Of a stretch of DNA of 7,997 nt, positions 1 to 6,879 are shown in pieces. The notes under the pieces were generated by a model, which did no database searches, had not been told where the DNA came from, and saw only the letters and a list, made by a program, of their open reading frames with translations. The first letter of the stretch is position 1. Each line of letters opens with the position of its first letter. The translations under genes and the position numbers were made by a program. This DNA comes from an uncultured Rikenella sp. (GTDB taxonomy: Bacteria > Bacteroidota > Bacteroidia > Bacteroidales > Rikenellaceae), in assembly GCF_910577125.1 (NCBI RefSeq), contig NZ_CAJTMN010000088.1, forward strand, positions 1 to 7,997, in the 5' to 3' direction.

Positions 1-3
1 CGC

Positions 4-20
4 GCGGCTCTTCGAGCCGC
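4..20. repeat. Perfect 7-bp hairpin at the left edge
   Basis: GCGGCTC (4-10) and GAGCCGC (14-20) are perfectly complementary around a TTC loop. No T-run follows directly, so it is not a convincing intrinsic terminator. It may be the end of a module cut by the window edge. Confidence 0.5.
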
Positions 21-50
21 AGGGTTGCAGTCATGTTTTATTGCGTGCTT

Positions 51-108
51 TGGGCAATCTTGTCAAAATGTGTCGGCACATTTTGACGATTTCCTACCTT
101 AGGTGTGG
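51..108. repeat. TTGTCAAAA hairpin module, left copy
   Basis: GTCAAAATGTG (62-72) pairs with CACATTTTGAC (77-87) around TCGG. The frame AATCTTGTCAAAA ... TTTTGACGATT is shared with two copies at the right end (7617-7665 and 7898-7946), but the tip of the stem differs: here ATGTG/CACAT, there AC/GT with a larger loop. About ten bases after the hairpin all three copies have AGGYGTG. This is the most diverged of the three copies. Confidence 0.8.
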
Positions 109-135
109 TGTGCGGCTTTGTTAATGCGTTTTTGA

Positions 136-210
136 GTCGCCCGCAGGAATTTCATCTCGGTTTTGCTCCCCGCAAAACGAGTGAAATTCCTCTTTAAGCG
201 GGGCGGGCGA
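136..210. repeat. Long hairpin module with GTCGCCCGC arms, complete copy
   Basis: The outer arm GTCGCCCGC (136-144) pairs with the segment ending GGGCGGGCGAC (200-210). The inner arm from GGAATTTCA to GGTTTTGC (146-166) pairs, with small bulges, with GCAAAACGAG...GAAATTCC (172-190). The first 32 nt recur with one mismatch at 7964-7995, again just after a TTGTCAAAA hairpin module, so the two modules travel together. Confidence 0.75.
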
Positions 211-277
211 CGATCGAGCTTCGAGTCGGCTGGAACTGCCCTGAGCGGGCGGCGGCCGGGTGACCCCGGCGGGACAG

Positions 278-297
278 AGCGATGCTTGCGCATCGCT
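278..297. repeat. AGCGATGC hairpin, left copy
   Basis: AGCGATGC (278-285) and GCATCGCT (290-297) form a perfect 8-bp stem around TTGC. The same stem with the loop GTGA occurs at 7541-7560, so the arms are conserved while the loop is not. Confidence 0.65.
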
Positions 298-330
298 AAG
301 GTCGCCTCGGAAAATTGGGGGTAGACACAG

Positions 331-352
331 CCAGTAAAACACCCTGTGGGTG
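331..352. repeat. CCAGTAAAA motif plus hairpin, left copy
   Basis: CCAGTAAAA (331-339) is followed at once by CACCC-TGT-GGGTG (340-352), a 5-bp stem. The right-hand cluster has the same motif followed by GCCCC-TGT-GGGGC (7825-7837). The loop is the same, and the two base pairs that differ stay paired. Confidence 0.6.
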
Positions 353-356
353 CCGT

Positions 357-566
357 TTATTCCGAGAGGCAACGCAACTGAAAACCGTAGGCACGGCTGC
401 CGGTGCCGCTGAGTTGGAGGGCTGCCGCGTTGAAATATAAAAATAGGCCGTCCGTCGTGTGGATCGTAGCAGACCAACCGGAACCGCTATTTCCGATGAG
501 GCTGAGTGCTCCGTTGGCATGATAGCGGGAGCCCGGGGCGGAGAACGAAACGGTGCCGGAAGTACG
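357..566 (-). pseudogene. C-terminal remnant of a FISUMP-domain-like surface protein
   Basis: On the minus strand an open frame ends with TAA at 357-359. Its last ~70 residues have the pattern of the C-terminus of Fibrobacter succinogenes major paralogous (FISUMP) domains, common in Bacteroidota secreted proteins: a glycine-rich stretch, then GWSAT (families usually have YWSST), then LYFNA, then SRAYGFQLRC before the stop. A FISUMP domain is normally well over 150 residues, and nothing upstream of ~566 looks like the rest of it. The frame continues with low-complexity Arg/Pro-rich residues to a stop at 693-695, beside the subunit A start. There is no signal peptide and no lipobox. It is best read as the stranded 3' end of a lost gene. 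The family call rests on remembered motif pattern, not a search. Confidence 0.55.
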
Positions 567-698
567 TTGAAGGCACGGTGGACGGGCATTTCCCATCATG
601 GCGGGAGATAACAGGCGGAGACAGGCGCGGAGGAAGCGGCCGCCGCGAACGAATGGCGAACCGAAAAGAAAGATTGAAAAGTAAAAACCAAATTATAC

Positions 699-2459
699 AT
701 GAAAACTACGGGCGAGGTGATCGGCATTATTGCCAATCTGGTTACGGTCAAAACGGCGGGGCCGGTGTCGCAGAACGAAATCTGCTACATCCTGATGGAC
801 GGAGGCGTCAGACTCATGGCCGAGGTCATCAAAGTGATCGGCGATCGGGCATTTGTGCAGGTTTTTGAAAGCACCAGGGGCTTGAAAGGGGGGACGCGCG
901 TCGAATTCGAAGGACATATGCTCGAAGCGACGCTCGGGCCGGGGATTCTGACCCGAATCTACGACGGTTTGCAGAACGACCTCAAGGCCATGGAGGGGGT
1001 ATTCCTCAAGCGCGGGGAGTACAATGAACCGCTGGATTTCGAGTCCAGGTGGGACTTTACGCCGTTGGTTGCAGCTGAGAATCAGGAGGTCAGGGCGGGT
1101 GACTGGCTGGGGTGGGTGCCCGAGGGGTGGCTGCAGCACAAGATCATGGTGCCGTTCAAGATGGAGGGCGTGTATCGCCTGAAGTGGATCGCGCCGGCCG
1201 GGAACTACAAGATTACGGAGCCGATCGCCACGGTGGTGGATGAAAACGGGGTGGAACACGGGCTGTCGATGATGCAGAAGTGGCCGGTGAAGGTGCCGAT
1301 CACGGCGTTCAGGGACAAACCGAGACCGTTCCGGACGATGGAGACGGGCTTCCGCGCGATCGACACGTTCAACCCGATTGCAGAAGGGGGGACGGGGTTC
1401 ATTCCTGGGCCGTTCGGAGCGGGGAAGACGGTGTTGCAGCACGGGATTTCGAAGCAGGCCAATGCCGATGTCATCATTATCGCGGCGTGCGGCGAGCGGG
1501 CCAATGAGGTGGTGGAGACGTTCGTCGAGTTCCCGGAGCTGGACGACCCGAGGACGGGGCGGAAGCTGATGGAGCGGACGACGATTATTGCGAATACGTC
1601 GAACATGCCGGTGTCGGCGAGGGAGGCGTCGGTGTATACGGCGATGACGCTGGGAGAATACTATCGGGCGATGGGCTTGAAGGTGTTACTCTTGGCGGAC
1701 TCGACGTCGCGGTGGGCGCAGGCTTTGCGTGAGATGTCGAACCGGTTGGAAGAGCTGCCGGGGCAGGATGCCTTCCCGGTGGACTTGTCGGCGATCATCT
1801 CGAATTTCTATGCGCGGGCGGGGTTTGTCTACCTGAATAACGGAGAGACGGGGTCGGTGACGTTCATCGGGACGGTGTCGCCGGCGGGGGGGAACCTGAA
1901 AGAACCTGTCACGGAGTCTACGAAGAAGGCGGCGAGGTGCTTCTACGCGCTGTCGCAGGCCAGGGCGGACAGTAAGCGCTATCCGGCGATCGACCCGCTG
2001 GAAAGCTATTCGAAATACCTGGAATATCCGGAAATCATCGGCTATCTGGATGAACACTACGGGGAGGATTGGGTGACGAAGGTGCTGGCTTCCAAGGCGA
2101 TGGTGCAGCGGGGCAAGGAGGCGTTCGAACAGATCAACATTCTGGGGGACGACGGGGTGCCGGTGGAGTATCACGACCGGTACTGGAAGTCGGAGCTGCT
2201 GGACTTCATCATCCTGCAGCAGGACTCGTTCGACGCCACGGATGCCAACTGTCCGATGGAGCGGCAGGTATATATGTTCAATCTGGTGATGGATATTTGC
2301 GGCAGGACGTTCAAATTCAAGGATTTCGAGGAGTGCGTGGCGTACTACAAGCGGCTCATCAACGAGCTGCGGCAGATGAACTTCTCGGCGTTCGAGGGCG
2401 AGGATTTCAAACGTCACCGGGCGGCGGTGGAGGATATTCTTAAGGAACAACAGAATTAA
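699..2459 (+). CDS. ntpA: V-type ATP synthase subunit A (catalytic)
   Basis: This is the catalytic subunit of the V1/A1 head; three copies alternate with B and bind and hydrolyse (or make) ATP at the A/B interface on the cytoplasmic side. At 586 residues it has the usual length for the family. The N-terminal beta-barrel (about 1-70) starts with GEVIGIIANLVTV. The non-homologous insert characteristic of A subunits lies about 110-190. The Walker A motif GPFGAGKT is at 237-244 (Lys243), the GERANE motif with the catalytic Glu is at 265-270 (Glu266), and the STSRWA segment of the Walker B region is at 335-340. The ATG is preceded by A-rich sequence without a Shine-Dalgarno, as usual in Bacteroidota; the next gene starts 26 nt downstream. 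A run of seven G lies at 1886-1892 but the frame is intact. Confidence 0.97.
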   Translation: MKTTGEVIGIIANLVTVKTAGPVSQNEICYILMDGGVRLMAEVIKVIGDRAFVQVFESTRGLKGGTRVEFEGHMLEATLGPGILTRIYDGLQNDLKAMEGVFLKRGEYNEPLDFESRWDFTPLVAAENQEVRAGDWLGWVPEGWLQHKIMVPFKMEGVYRLKWIAPAGNYKITEPIATVVDENGVEHGLSMMQKWPVKVPITAFRDKPRPFRTMETGFRAIDTFNPIAEGGTGFIPGPFGAGKTVLQHGISKQANADVIIIAACGERANEVVETFVEFPELDDPRTGRKLMERTTIIANTSNMPVSAREASVYTAMTLGEYYRAMGLKVLLLADSTSRWAQALREMSNRLEELPGQDAFPVDLSAIISNFYARAGFVYLNNGETGSVTFIGTVSPAGGNLKEPVTESTKKAARCFYALSQARADSKRYPAIDPLESYSKYLEYPEIIGYLDEHYGEDWVTKVLASKAMVQRGKEAFEQINILGDDGVPVEYHDRYWKSELLDFIILQQDSFDATDANCPMERQVYMFNLVMDICGRTFKFKDFEECVAYYKRLINELRQMNFSAFEGEDFKRHRAAVEDILKEQQN

Positions 2460-2485
2460 AGGTTTACGCTTTACGACGGAATATT

Positions 2486-3805
2486 ATGGAGACACAGGGA
2501 TTTCAGAAGATATACACGCAGCTGACGGCGATTACGAAGGCGACGGTCACGCTGCGTGCCGAGGGGGCTGCGAACGACGAGCTGGCTCTCGTCGGGGGGC
2601 GGCTGGCACAGGTGGTGAAGGTGGCGGGGGATGCCGTGACGCTGCAGGTCTTTGCAGGCACGGAGGGGATTCCGACGGATGCGGAGGTGGTCTTTCTGCA
2701 CCATCCGCCGGTGCTCAAGGTGAGCGATCAGCTGGCGGGGCGCTTCTTCAACGCTTACGGTGAGCCGCTGGACGGGGCGCCGATCGAGGGCGAGGAGCGC
2801 GAAATTGGGGGGCCGACGGTCAATCCGTATCGGCGGATGCAGCCGAGCGAGCTGATTGCCACGGGGATTGCGGGGATCGACTTGAATAACACGCTGGTGT
2901 CGGGGCAGAAGATTCCGTTCTTCGCGGATCCGAACCAGCCGTACAACCAGGTGATGGCCATGGTGGCCCTCAGGGCGCAGGTGGACAAGATTATCCTCGG
3001 GGGGATGGGGTTGACCAATGACGACTACCTGTATTATAAGACGGTGTTCGACAATGCGGGGGTGTTGGATCGGATCGTCTCGTTCGTGAACACGACGGAT
3101 AATCCGCCGGTGGAACGCTTGCTGGTGCCGGATATGGCGCTCACGGCGGCGGAATACTTTGCGGTCGACAAGGGGGAGAAGGTCTTGGTGCTGCTGACGG
3201 ACATGACGCTCTATGCGGATGCGCTGGCGATTGTCTCGAACCGGATGGATCAGATTCCGTCGAAGGACTCGATGCCGGGGTCGTTGTATTCGGACTTGGC
3301 GAAGATCTACGAAAAGGCGGTGCAGCTGCCGAACGGGGGGTCGATTACGATCCTGGCGGTGACGACGCTCAACGACGGGGATATCACGCATGCGATTCCG
3401 GACAACACGGGGTATATCACGGAGGGGCAGCTGTTCCTGCGGAACGATGCGGAGATCGGCAAGGTGATCGTCGACCCGTTCCGGTCGCTGTCGCGACTCA
3501 AGCAGCTGGTGATCGGCAAGAAGACGCGCGAGGATCATCCGCAGGTGATGAATGCGGCGGTGCGCTTGTACTCGGATGCGGCCAACGCGCGGACGAAGCT
3601 CGAAAACGGCTTCGACCTCTCGGACTATGACCAGCGCACGCTGGACTTCGCGCGGGAGTATTCGGAGGCGCTGCTGGCGATCGATATCAATATCGAAATC
3701 ACGCAGATGCTGGACACGGCGTGGAAACTCTTTGCGAAGTATTTCTCGCCGAGCGAGGTGGCGATCAAGGAGGCCATACTGAAGAAGTATTGGCCCAAAA
3801 ATTAA
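2486..3805 (+). CDS. ntpB: V-type ATP synthase subunit B (regulatory, non-catalytic)
   Basis: B alternates with A in the head ring and supplies the arginine finger to the catalytic site. At 439 residues it is slightly shorter than typical (about 455-465). It has the N-terminal barrel (1-~75), the NPYRRMQPSELIATGIAGID segment leading into the nucleotide-binding domain, and VSGQKIPFF near 137-145. Where many B subunits have a degenerate loop FSGSGLPHN, this one has FADPNQPYN. The SLSRLK motif at 334-339 places Arg337 as the equivalent of the E. hirae arginine finger, followed by GKKTREDH. The protein ends in a helical domain (DTAWKLFAKYF). It lies 26 nt after subunit A and is probably co-transcribed with it. 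A 339-nt gap follows. Confidence 0.96.
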   Translation: METQGFQKIYTQLTAITKATVTLRAEGAANDELALVGGRLAQVVKVAGDAVTLQVFAGTEGIPTDAEVVFLHHPPVLKVSDQLAGRFFNAYGEPLDGAPIEGEEREIGGPTVNPYRRMQPSELIATGIAGIDLNNTLVSGQKIPFFADPNQPYNQVMAMVALRAQVDKIILGGMGLTNDDYLYYKTVFDNAGVLDRIVSFVNTTDNPPVERLLVPDMALTAAEYFAVDKGEKVLVLLTDMTLYADALAIVSNRMDQIPSKDSMPGSLYSDLAKIYEKAVQLPNGGSITILAVTTLNDGDITHAIPDNTGYITEGQLFLRNDAEIGKVIVDPFRSLSRLKQLVIGKKTREDHPQVMNAAVRLYSDAANARTKLENGFDLSDYDQRTLDFAREYSEALLAIDINIEITQMLDTAWKLFAKYFSPSEVAIKEAILKKYWPKN

Positions 3806-4144
3806 TCGCTCTTTCTTGTCTTCAATCTTTGTCCTGTATGGGACTGCCGCTTTTTGAAAAAAGCGGCACCAAAAACTTTTAGATAGCTACGCTACTCCTT
3901 AGGCTCCGCAGTCCTCAGTCTTCGAGATTGCTTTTGGGTCGGGGTTGTAGCGCGCTATAAGGTTAATTTGCATTAAGCGCGCTACAACTCCCGGCCCAAA
4001 GAGAGTCCGAGAGTTGGGCCGCCGGCAGCTTTAGGATGCGAAGCATCCTCCAAAAGTCTTTTGGGTACCTTTTCTTCAGAAAAGGTACGGTTCCAGCCGG
4101 GGTAAAGAATGAATGACAAAAGAGTCGATAAAGCTTTTTGGTGA
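3806..4144. other. B-D intergenic region
   Basis: No gene of normal size is present in these 339 nt. Most of it is the first copy of the structured repeat (3840-4089). The last ~55 nt carry two overlapping 11-codon open frames: 4109-4144, whose TGA directly abuts the D start, and 4113-4148, which overlaps the D start as ATGA. They may be chance. Confidence 0.7.
3840..4089 (+). repeat. Structured intergenic repeat, copy 1
   Basis: About 250 nt with a layered secondary structure. P1: TGCCGCTTTTT (3845-3855) with AAAAAGCGGCA (3858-3868). P2 closes the middle: 3869-3880 with 4052-4064. A core at 3874-3924 is identical over 51 nt to copy 2. P3 is a ~24-bp hairpin, 3932-3956 with 3976-4002, with GCGCGCT/AGCGCGC at the top and a 19-nt loop. 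A second block, 4007-4040, is identical over 34 nt to copy 2. P4: GGATGC (4034-4039) with GCATCC (4043-4048). P5: GTACCTTTTCT (4065-4075) with AGAAAAGGTAC (4078-4088). Both copies are in the same orientation as the operon. It may be a noncoding RNA or processing element, or a non-autonomous hairpin mobile element; the sequence does not decide between them. Confidence 0.9.
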
Positions 4145-4741
4145 ATGATCAAGTTTCAGTTCAATAAGACCGCGCTCGGCGAGCTCGGGAAGCAGCTCGC
4201 CATGAGAACCAAGGCCTTGCCTACGATCAAAAGCAAGGAGTCGGCACTGCGTTCTGAGGTCAAGAAGGCCAAAGACCGGGTGGCCGAGCTCCAGGCACAG
4301 CTCGACCGCACGATGGCCCAATACGACTATATGGTGCAGCTGTGGGGAGAGTTCGACCGGTCGCTGATTACCGTCAGGGAGGTCAGGTTCGGGGCGCAGA
4401 AGATCGCCGGGGTCGAGATACCGGTGCTCGAAGATATTCAGTATGAGGAGAAACCGTACAACCTCTTCAGTGCGCCGCTGTGGCTCGCCGACGGGATGAG
4501 GATTCTCAAGGAGCTGGCTCGGCTGGGGGTCGAAAGCGAGTTCTATCGGCGGAAGATGGAGCTGCTCGAAAGGGCCCGGAAGAAGACCACGCAGAAGGTC
4601 AATCTGTACGAAAAGGTGCAGATTCCGGGGTATCAGGAGGCGATTCGGAAGATCAAACGCTTCCTTGAAGACGAGGAAAACCTCTCGAAATCGTCCCAGA
4701 AAATTGTTAAATCCAGACTGGAAACGGAGGCTGCTTTATGA
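4145..4741 (+). CDS. ntpD: V-type ATP synthase subunit D (central rotor stalk)
   Basis: D is the rotor shaft, an antiparallel coiled coil that runs inside the A3B3 ring and couples ATP turnover to rotation of the membrane ring. The 198-residue length fits the family (about 200-215). The N-terminus has the family pattern FNKTALGELGKQL. Long amphipathic helices fill about 1-80 and 120-198, rich in Lys/Glu and lacking Gly/Pro; the C-terminal helix includes FYRRKMELLERARKKTTQKVN. The globular middle (about 75-120) contains a WLADGM segment. An in-frame TGA directly before the ATG fixes the start. The last codon overlaps the start of subunit I as ATGA, which suggests translational coupling. No subunit F gene follows, unlike the E. 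hirae operon. Confidence 0.93.
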   Translation: MIKFQFNKTALGELGKQLAMRTKALPTIKSKESALRSEVKKAKDRVAELQAQLDRTMAQYDYMVQLWGEFDRSLITVREVRFGAQKIAGVEIPVLEDIQYEEKPYNLFSAPLWLADGMRILKELARLGVESEFYRRKMELLERARKKTTQKVNLYEKVQIPGYQEAIRKIKRFLEDEENLSKSSQKIVKSRLETEAAL

Positions 4742-6552
4742 TCGAACGCATGACCCGATTCAATGTCGTCCTGTATCACGGCGATGTGGAATCGTTTATG
4801 GAACGCCTGCGGGAGCTGGGGCTGGCGGATGTCACGCTCTCGGACTGGGAGCCGGATGAGGAGCAGAGGGAGCGGATGGCGCTGGCCGAACGCTATAAAA
4901 ACGCTTATATGCGGCTCGGGTCGGTCAAACGCGAGGATGATGAGCAGGTGGGAGAGTTGTTGCCGTTTGCAACGGTCGAGGAGGCGGTCGAGGCGCTGGA
5001 GGGGGCTACCGAACGCATCGCGCAGCTCGAAACGCTGCGTCAAAAGGCGACGGCGGAGCTCGACGAACTGGCCATGTGGGGCGAGTTCGACCCGGCGGAA
5101 ATCAGGCGCCTCAGGGAGGCTGAGGGGATCGCTCTCCGCTTTTTCGAGGTGCCGGCCAAACAGTACCGGACGGAGTGGGAGTGGGAATACCCGATTCAGG
5201 TGGTGGCGCAGAACCTGGGGGGGATGACCTATTTCGTGGTGGCGCAGCCGGTGGGCGAGGCCTCGGAAGCGATCGGGCTGGGGACGGCGGCGGTCGAGGT
5301 GCGCGCGCCGGAGATGACTTTCACGCAGAAGGAGCGGCAAATCGAGGAGTATCTGCGCGAGGAGGCGCTGAAACAGGAGGTGATCGCCCGGGCGGCGTTG
5401 TCGCGGGAGCGGATTCGGGCGGATTATGTGGAGCTGAAGAACGGGATTGCGTTCGACGAGGCGTTGCACGCGGGGACGGAGTATGCGGAGGGGACGGTGA
5501 AGGTGATCGAAGCGTGGGCGCCGACCCCCCTCAAGGCACAGGTGGAAGAGTTTCTGGACGCTCAGCCGGTGGTGTGGGCGGAGGAGGAGGCGAGGGTCGA
5601 ACAGAATCCGCCGATCAAACTCAGAAACCACTTCTTCGCCCGGCTCTTCGAACCGATCGGGTCGCTCTACATGCTGCCCCAGTACAACGAAATCGACATC
5701 ACGCCGTTCTTCGCGCCGTTCTTCATGCTCTTCTTCGGGATGTGCTTCGGGGATGCGGGGTACGGGATGCTGTTCATCTTGGCGATCATCCTTTTCTGGC
5801 GCAAGATTCCGGTGCGTTTTCGGGATTTTGCCTGGCTGGCGCTCTTCCTGAACATCGCGACGGTCTTCTTCGGGCTCCTGACGGGGAACTTCTTCGGAAT
5901 CGAGCTGGCGAAGGTGCCGGAGCTGGTGGAGTTCAAAAAGTATATCGTCTCGAACGAAAATATGTTCAATGTCGCGGTGGGGCTGGGGGCGGCGCAGATC
6001 TTGTTCGGGATGATTCTGCGCATCTTCAACCGCTGGAAACAGAACGGGAGCTTCCTCTACGGCTTGTCGACGCTGGGGTGGGTGATTCTCTTCGTGGCGG
6101 GGGGACTGGCGCTGGGCGGAATCTTGCCGGCGGACGGGGTGCTGTTCTACGGTCTGCTGGGGGTGGCGGGGGTGCTGATCTTCTTCTTCAACTCGCCGAA
6201 GAAAAACCCGCTGGTCAATGTCGGGGTCGGGCTCTACAACTCCTACGAGATGGCCACGGGGGTGGTGGGGGACTTGGTCTCCTATGTGCGGCTCTTCGCG
6301 ATCGGGCTGGCGGGGGCGATTATCGCGCAGGTGTTCAACGCGTTGTCGGTGGGGCTCAGCGGAAATATCCCGGTCGTGAGCTGGATCGTCATGGCGATTA
6401 TTCTGGTGATCGGACACGGGCTGAACATCTTTATCAGCGCGCTGGGGGCGTTCGTCCATCCGGTCCGGCTGACGTTCGTCGAGTTCTACAAAAATGCGGG
6501 ATTCGATGGGGGGGGACGAAAGTTCGTGCCGTTCAAACGGATCGATAAATAA
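4738..6552 (+). CDS. ntpI: V-type ATP synthase subunit I (membrane stator, a-subunit type)
   Basis: Subunit I joins the peripheral stalk to the membrane and provides the half-channels through which ions reach the K ring. At 604 residues it matches bacterial members (about 600-660). Residues 1-~310 are a soluble, partly coiled-coil domain. The rest is a membrane domain with about seven or eight hydrophobic segments near 322-340, 343-356, 364-390, 408-430, 440-462, 467-485, 503-540 and 545-575. The family's essential arginine is in SYVRLFAIGLAGA (Arg518), and a second conserved Arg lies in AFVHPVRLTFVEFY (Arg577, with His574). It overlaps subunit D by 4 nt. A run of eight G at 6508-6515 encodes the Gly-Gly-Gly near the C-terminus; slippage there would alter only the last ~14 residues. 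Confidence 0.95.
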   Translation: MIERMTRFNVVLYHGDVESFMERLRELGLADVTLSDWEPDEEQRERMALAERYKNAYMRLGSVKREDDEQVGELLPFATVEEAVEALEGATERIAQLETLRQKATAELDELAMWGEFDPAEIRRLREAEGIALRFFEVPAKQYRTEWEWEYPIQVVAQNLGGMTYFVVAQPVGEASEAIGLGTAAVEVRAPEMTFTQKERQIEEYLREEALKQEVIARAALSRERIRADYVELKNGIAFDEALHAGTEYAEGTVKVIEAWAPTPLKAQVEEFLDAQPVVWAEEEARVEQNPPIKLRNHFFARLFEPIGSLYMLPQYNEIDITPFFAPFFMLFFGMCFGDAGYGMLFILAIILFWRKIPVRFRDFAWLALFLNIATVFFGLLTGNFFGIELAKVPELVEFKKYIVSNENMFNVAVGLGAAQILFGMILRIFNRWKQNGSFLYGLSTLGWVILFVAGGLALGGILPADGVLFYGLLGVAGVLIFFFNSPKKNPLVNVGVGLYNSYEMATGVVGDLVSYVRLFAIGLAGAIIAQVFNALSVGLSGNIPVVSWIVMAIILVIGHGLNIFISALGAFVHPVRLTFVEFYKNAGFDGGGRKFVPFKRIDK

Positions 6553-6580
6553 CCGTTCATTTGTCTGTGTCTACCCGCAG

Positions 6581-6849
6581 GGAACTGCCGCTTTCTTGAA
6601 AGAAAGCGGCGCAAAGAACTTTTAGATAGCTACGCTACTCCTTAGGCTCCGCAGTCCTCAGTCTTCGCGGGTCTGTCGGGCTGGGTTTCCGGTGTGGCGC
6701 GCTATTTATACGGGTAATACCTTAAGCGCGCCCACCGGGAAATCACAGCCCGACGAACAGGCCGAGAGTTGGGCCGCCGGCAGCTTTAGGATGCGTAAGC
6801 ATCCTCTAAAGTTTCTTTGGTTCTTTCTGTTCACAGAAAGAACAGTACC
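6581..6849 (+). repeat. Structured intergenic repeat, copy 2
   Basis: Same architecture as 3840-4089. P1: GCCGCTTTCTT (6587-6597) with AAGAAAGCGGC (6600-6610). P2: 6612-6625 with 6806-6820. Core identical to copy 1: 6617-6667. P3: 6674-6703 with 6725-6759, topped by GCGCGCT/AGCGCGC and a 21-nt loop. Second identical block: 6762-6795. P4: GGATGC (6789-6794) with GCATCC (6799-6804). P5: GTTCTTTCTGT (6820-6830) with ACAGAAAGAAC (6833-6843). Outside the conserved blocks the arms of P1, P2, P3 and P5 differ from copy 1 but remain complementary. Confidence 0.9.
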
Positions 6850-6879
6850 CTCCCGGGCAAGTACAGGGAAACGAAAAGT

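Larger units (their letters stand above)
1..698. other. Gene-free leader region made of hairpin modules and a protein remnant
   Basis: No intact gene is visible upstream of subunit A. The stretch contains five separate inverted repeats (listed on their own) and a minus-strand remnant of a FISUMP-like protein. Open frames here have no recognisable product apart from that remnant. In Chlamydia and Borrelia the gene before subunit A is a small partner of subunit E; it is not present here, so if it exists it lies left of position 1. No promoter could be assigned with confidence; the last ~40 nt before the A start are A-rich. Confidence 0.7.

Noticed and set aside
699..2459. F-type ATP synthase alpha or beta subunit as an alternative for the first gene
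   Set aside because: The A-type insert, the GPFGAGKT Walker A form, the 586-residue length and the neighbours D, I and K are V/A-type features.
2471..3538. 355-codon minus-strand frame antisense to subunit B
   Set aside because: Low-complexity Arg/His-rich shadow of the B gene without recognisable motifs.
3845..3868. P1 hairpin of the repeat as an intrinsic terminator after subunit B
   Set aside because: The stem is followed by ACCAAAAACTTTT, not an immediate T-run, and copy 2 likewise. It fits better as part of the larger structure, though partial termination cannot be excluded.
4633..6459. 608-codon minus-strand frame antisense to subunit I
   Set aside because: It is the codon-bias shadow of the GC-rich subunit I gene, with Arg/His/Pro-rich composition and no domain pattern. 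The plus-strand product is clearly a V-ATPase subunit.
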